Assembly: GCA_002682825.1 (NCBI GenBank) | Contig: NOKP01000001.1 | Location: 2,448,387 to 2,512,386 of the forward strand | Direction: 5' to 3' | DNA: 64,000 nt | Origin: Neonectria sp. B-13 | Taxonomy: Eukaryota > Ascomycota > Sordariomycetes > Hypocreales > Nectriaceae | Shown here: positions 59,990-64,000 of the stretch, piece after piece | How positions within the stretch are numbered: position 1 is the first letter of the stretch | Layout of the letters: each line of letters begins with the position of its first letter | Made by a program: the position numbers and the translations under genes | Notes under the pieces: generated by a model | Told to the model about the DNA's origin: nothing | Database searches by the model: none | What the model saw: only the letters and a program-made list of their open reading frames with translations

Positions 59990-61042
59990 TCACATGATGG
60001 TCGCGTACTCCTGGTAGCGGTCCCAGCCGAAGCCGCCCATGTTGCCGCCCATGACGTTGCTCATACCCATGCCGACGCTGACGCCGCACTGGACGGGAGC
60101 GAGCATGCTGGGTAGGGGAAGGGCGGGGATCGGGGCGGTGGCCGGAGGCGAGCTGAAGTAGTAGCCGGCGGTGGAGTGCGGTTGACTCCAGGCGGGAGTT
60201 GGTGACAGCTGGATGTCGCTCATGCCCATGGGAGCCCAGATTGGGCTGGTGTGTGAGTCGACCGAGGAGGTGACACTGGGGCTTGAAGGCAGGACTCTCC
60301 AGGCGTCCATGTGCATGTTGCCTTGGAGAGTGGGCTGCGACCACATGTTGTTGGCAGGAGAGCTGGGCAGCAGCGGGGGCTGGCGGACAACATCGACAAC
60401 GCGCGGGGGAGGAGGCAAGAGAGGCTTCATGAGGTTGCAGATGTTAGTCTTGACCTCGTCGCTCTTACCGCACAACAGTTCGCCAGCGCCCTCCTCCTCA
60501 AGGCCCTCGAGAGCCGAGACGTGGGTGCGGAAGACGAATCTGTTGATGGCCTGGATGAAGTCGTCGTGGAGCTTCTTGCACTGCTGCTCCTTCTCGGACC
60601 AGTCGTAGGTGCTGGCCTTGGCGTCGACGCAGTAGACCTCCTTGTGGTACTCGACCAGGGCGTCGATGCTGTCGGCGGTGAGCTTGTAAGCTACCTCGTT
60701 GCGCAGGACCATGTCGACGTGGACGATGTAGGCCTCGACGTGGACGAGCTGGTAGTTGAGGATGGCCTCGACGAGAGGGTTGTTGGGGTCCCGCTTAAAG
60801 TCGGCCTCGGGCGTCTTGGGGAGCATGAGCGAAGTCAGGGTCCAGATGGCGTTGGAGGACGACAGGGTCTCGGTGAGGCATCGCTGGTGTTGGGGCACGC
60901 TGTTGAGGGGACGCTTGACACGGTTGATGCGCTTGAGGGTCTGGGTGAGCCAGGGCTCGATCTTGGAGCCGAGGACGACGTTGACGGAGGATGCTCGAGG
61001 GGCAAAGGCGGCGGCCGAAGCCGGGAGCAGTTGCACAGGCAT
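59990..61042 (-). CDS. Unrecognised 350-aa protein
   Basis: A single exon encodes 350 aa from the first ATG of the frame (61042); the open frame continues upstream to 61477 only as a CT-rich leader without ATG. I do not recognise the family. Residues about 20-190 look like a folded helical domain: IEPWLTQTLKRINRVKRPLN, SSNAIWTLTSLMLPKTPEAD, VEAILNYQLVHVEAYIVHVD, MVLRNEVAYKLTADSIDALV, EKEQQCKKLHDDFIQAINRF. The C-terminal 150 residues are disordered, rich in Pro, Ser, Met and Gly, ending GGFGWDRYQEYATIM. There is no signal peptide or membrane helix. Strong codon bias and a good TATA box suggest a well-expressed gene. Confidence 0.78.
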   Translation of the reverse strand: MPVQLLPASAAAFAPRASSVNVVLGSKIEPWLTQTLKRINRVKRPLNSVPQHQRCLTETLSSSNAIWTLTSLMLPKTPEADFKRDPNNPLVEAILNYQLVHVEAYIVHVDMVLRNEVAYKLTADSIDALVEYHKEVYCVDAKASTYDWSEKEQQCKKLHDDFIQAINRFVFRTHVSALEGLEEEGAGELLCGKSDEVKTNICNLMKPLLPPPPRVVDVVRQPPLLPSSPANNMWSQPTLQGNMHMDAWRVLPSSPSVTSSVDSHTSPIWAPMGMSDIQLSPTPAWSQPHSTAGYYFSSPPATAPIPALPLPSMLAPVQCGVSVGMGMSNVMGGNMGGFGWDRYQEYATIM

Positions 61043-61177
61043 GTTGTTGGTTGGCGTCGTCTGGCGTAGACGGGACGGCTTGATAGTTGTCGTTGGGGGG
61101 GTAGGCGGGGTAAAACGGGTTAAAGCCAAGGCTTGTGGGAACGGAGGAACGGTGAACGGTGGACAAGGGAACAAGAA

Positions 61178-61185
61178 TATATATA
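61178..61185 (-). promoter_or_regulatory. Candidate TATA box of the 350-aa hypothetical gene
   Basis: TATATATA on the minus strand, inside TTTTTATATATATT, lies 136 nt upstream of the start codon at 61042. Confidence 0.55.
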
Positions 61186-62048
61186 AAAAGGAAAAAGGAC
61201 CGGATGACGGGAGCAGAGCAGGGACTTGGGGGTTTGGTGGTTTTGAGGTGTGAGGATGAGGACGTTGTGAGGGAAATCGCCTGCTAAGCTGCCGCAACCG
61301 AGAGAGAAGAGAACGTAGGACGAGTGGTCGTGAGGAAGAAGAGAAGGGAAGAGGAAAGGGAGGGTGGTGTAGTGGCGGGTTGCGGTGGGGAGATATAGTG
61401 CTGTGTGCTCCGATTGTGCGTCCTTCCAGGGCGGAACTCCAGTGGGCTTGCTGCACGCTGCGAGATGCGACCTGCACCTAGCAGCGGGCTACGAGGGCTA
61501 CGACGGGGCTACGACGCCATAGTGCATGGGCACTATTGGGGACACAGCCTCCTGGCAATGGCATGCACTTGGCTGCACTGCTGCAGGTAGCCCCAGCCCA
61601 TCCCAGCCCAGCCCATCGCCAGCCCATCGCCAGGTCACGGCCCACCACCGAGGGAGCCCGCCGATGGAGCCCACTAAAACCCCCCCCGGGGGCTGGCTGG
61701 CTGGGTCTAGGAGGGAGACGGACCTTGAAAGCCATGGAGTCAGTCAGTCACTCACTGAGTCTTTCTTTTCGTACTCCATTCATCTGCATCTGCATGGCAC
61801 TGACCTTTTTTTCTTCTCCTCTCTCTGTCCCTCTTAGTAGGGGGTGCTAACTAACTGTAAAGGCTGCACACCTACCTACCCACCCCCCTCCCGCCCATCC
61901 ACCTGGGCTGTGCTCTGCAACTTGCATATGCTGCTGACCTAGCTTGGCAGCGGCGGCGACGGCGGAGGAGGGTGAGGCAACAAGCTCTCTATGTACAGCA
62001 TCAAGGCGTGGATCGAGGCGACCCGGACGGCAGCTGAAAAATAAACCT

Positions 62049-62066
62049 AGAGAGAGAGAGAGAGAG
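62049..62066 (+). repeat. Microsatellite (AG)9
   Basis: Nine AG units. A related (TC)n tract lies at about 62234-62247, so complementary repeats sit about 180 nt apart and could pair in a transcript. Confidence 0.92.
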
Positions 62067-62630
62067 ATGCACAGACAGGGCTTGCAAGCCGCATGTTGCG
62101 TGCCTACCTACATGCACATTGGACTACATGGACGCCTTCAAGTTTACGTGATGGCAGATGTAGTCATCACAGCATGGCCCGTCGGGTCAGAGGACGAACA
62201 CAGAGAGAGCCCCGGGTCAGAGGACTGTCAGAGTCTCTCTCTCTCTCCCTCCCTCTCTCACAGGGCGGGCGCCCACTGCAGCGGCTTCCCAGTCCCAGCG
62301 CCACGCCCCTGGTACCTCCATCCGTGCACTCCCCTCCCAGGCGGGCCAGGCTGGCTCAGGCACGTACCGGTACTTCGGGCAAGCATCGCCCTAGGTACCT
62401 TAACTTACACACCCATCGGCAGAATCGGTTCCCTCCTCCACGGATGGATCCCTCCCCCTCGTCACTTCACCTGAGGTTCTTCACTTCAACTCCGATACCG
62501 ACGCCGAAAGCCACAAAGATGCCAGAAATGGGACAGCTGAGAGAGGGCTATCCTAGTCAGGAATTCACAAACAGGCTTAACCGGTTCCACCCTCACTTCC
62601 CTCCCCTTGGCCCATGTTCCCCGTCCTTGG

Positions 62631-62672
62631 TCTCCGTCTCCGTCTCCATCTCCATCTCCATCTCCGTCTCCA
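62631..62672 (+). repeat. Hexamer array (TCTCCR)x7
   Basis: Seven contiguous TCTCCG/TCTCCA units, polypyrimidine on the plus strand. Confidence 0.92.
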
Positions 62673-62852
62673 TATCTTCCGTATCCCCTCCACCCACACA
62701 GGATCTGACCTAGCCGCTGTCACGTCTCGACGGAAACAAGAAACGAAACAGGCGCCGGCGCTTCCCAAGATCCCCTGCCATTACCCCAGTCACTTTCTTC
62801 GCCTTGACGTGAACAACTTCTCGGGGCTTCCAAGATCTCTACGTAACAGCCG

Positions 62853-62890
62853 TAACCCTAACCACCATAATGGCCCTAACCACCCTAACC
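62853..62890 (+). repeat. Interstitial telomere-like CCCTAACC motifs
   Basis: Three CCCTAACC occurrences (62856-62863, 62874-62881, 62883-62890), the last two as a 9-nt CCCTAACCA tandem. They match the fungal telomere unit (TTAGGG) on the other strand but with an extra CA spacer, so this is not a true telomere array. Confidence 0.8.
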
Positions 62891-64000
62891 ACCCTCCATC
62901 GCTCCTCCACAAAGTATATGTCCGTTTCCTGTACAGTTCAGTCCTAGCCACCTAGGTAGTCAAGTGTGAAATGTGATATCTACCCAGTATCCTGCAGCCC
63001 CCTCCCGCCTCATTGCCAATATTTCCCTTTCCCCCAGCACTTCCAGGGTTGCAGGCCGCTCAGGTCGGTCTCGTCATGGGCGTGGTCTGTTTTCTCGCCT
63101 TATCCTGCAGCCTCCTCAGCCGGTAGTTGACACGTCGTCTCCTTCAGTCTATACTGATGAGCACGGGCTTTCTTGGTGCTCCTGCTCTGATCTTCCGCGG
63201 TGAGATGGAAACAACCCGAGACTCAGGAGACCTCGGGGGACTGCAAAGAAGTTCCGAAGCCAGTCCCAACCAGAGATGGTTGCGCCGCTTATGCAAGATA
63301 CAGAATCCAGTAAGCTTCAGGTCGGAGCTTGCAGCCATCCTGTTTGCACGGGAGACACAGGCCGCTGCCCATTCGTGGGCAGAAGCCTCCTGTACTTTGG
63401 TACAAGCCTGCCCAAGTACAACTCGGCGACGCCCTCATTGACCTCCTGAAATTGCGCGTCAATGCTCCATCCTTCCCCTTCGTCGTTCGGCGCCGCGCGG
63501 GCTGAATCTCAGGCCCGCGAGATGATGGTCGACTTCGCGAGATGACCCTCATCAGAGGGCCATCTTCGACCTGTCAATAGCATGCCGCGACGCGCATTTT
63601 CAAGAAGGTGCGATGCGATGACCTGCATACGCATACAGATAGCACACTACGCTACCAGGAGCAGCCGGCATATGATGGCCCCGACTTTGAAACAGCTGCA
63701 TCCGCAGTCAGGTTAGCCCCAGATGGGCGGATCATGGTCATCCTCTTCATGGATGACGGCGTGAAACCATCCTCTCCGTGAATCTGGCGTTGGTCCGGCG
63801 GGTGCTATGCTGTGAGTGATCCATCGAGATGAGCTCCAGTCTCCAGGTCCACGACGATCCCTGAGTCCATAACTCATGAGTCCCTGTTTCCCTGCCGTGT
63901 CCGGGATCATCCCCCCGTTTTCTCATTAAGCAGCCGTTCGGGTCGGATATTCCCTCTCAACGGCGCGGGATCCATATCGTAGCCGTCGTTCCCGTTGCAG

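Larger units (their letters stand above)
61043..64000. other. 3-kb gene-poor end of the window
   Basis: The first 0.45 kb is the CT-rich leader of the minus-strand hypothetical gene. Beyond it only short overlapping frames occur. The interval holds an (AG)n tract, a (TC)n tract, a TCTCCR hexamer array and telomere-like CCCTAACC motifs. No partial gene could be recognised at the right edge. Confidence 0.5.

Noticed and set aside
60311..61069. 252-aa plus-strand open frame over the 350-aa hypothetical gene
   Set aside because: Antisense, Val/Gly/Asp-rich as expected from biased codons. The minus strand has the TATA box, CT-rich leader and a more protein-like helical sequence.

Overview
The window is nuclear DNA of a filamentous ascomycete, most likely a sordariomycete. 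Genes carry several short (about 50-150 nt) GT-AG introns with internal CTRAC/CTGAC branch points, intergenic leaders are CT-rich, GC is moderate to high, and the gene set is fungal (DUF1770, DUF3074, Smp3, Sip3). Hypocreales is plausible, but nothing here fixes the species. I see no virus, plasmid, CRISPR array, transposase or secondary-metabolite cluster. Gene models were built by hand from splice consensus, reading phase and family resemblance. Each spliced model closes in frame from ATG to stop, apart from the one called a pseudogene.

Layout. 1-9.0 kb: one proline/serine-rich hypothetical gene (948-2300, minus), then a 6.7 kb gene-poor block with a 25-nt G run, then an intron-containing tRNA-Lys(UUU). 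9.3-12.7 kb: a compact set with RNA polymerase I/III subunit AC19, complex I LYR subunit B14, splicing factor Bud31/Cwc14 and a ZNF511-like zinc-finger protein. 13.7-27.4 kb: EST1/SMG7-like protein, adenosine kinase, ribosomal uL2, a WHIM/DDT chromatin protein, a DUF1770 protein and release factor eRF1. 28.4-44.2 kb: Sip3/Lam-type lipid-transfer protein, a DUF3074 START-like protein, the THADA/Trm732 tRNA-methylation scaffold, ribosomal uL1 and the GPI mannosyltransferase Smp3. 47.5-51.5 kb: Skp1, ribosomal eL39 and the Arl1 GTPase. 54.7-61.0 kb: a small-subunit catalase, a small gene interrupted by an in-frame TGA, and an unrecognised 350-aa protein. 61.0-64 kb: no gene seen, but simple repeats and telomere-like CCCTAACC motifs.

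Functionally the window is mostly housekeeping and rich in translation and RNA biology: uL1, uL2, eL39, eRF1, AC19, Bud31, tRNA-Lys, Trm732 and an NMD/telomere EST1-type protein. Several genes are divergent pairs that could share promoters (B14/Bud31, Trm732/uL1, DUF1770/eRF1). The least ordinary material is in gene structure: a 6-nt first exon, 5-nt and 12-nt last coding exons, a GC-AG intron, a 63-nt frame-neutral intron, a 6-nt alternative acceptor, and an in-frame TGA inside a conserved-looking frame. The adjacent, co-oriented Sip3/Lam and DUF3074 genes, both with START-type lipid-binding folds, are the most interesting functional pairing. I found no convincing new multi-gene system.
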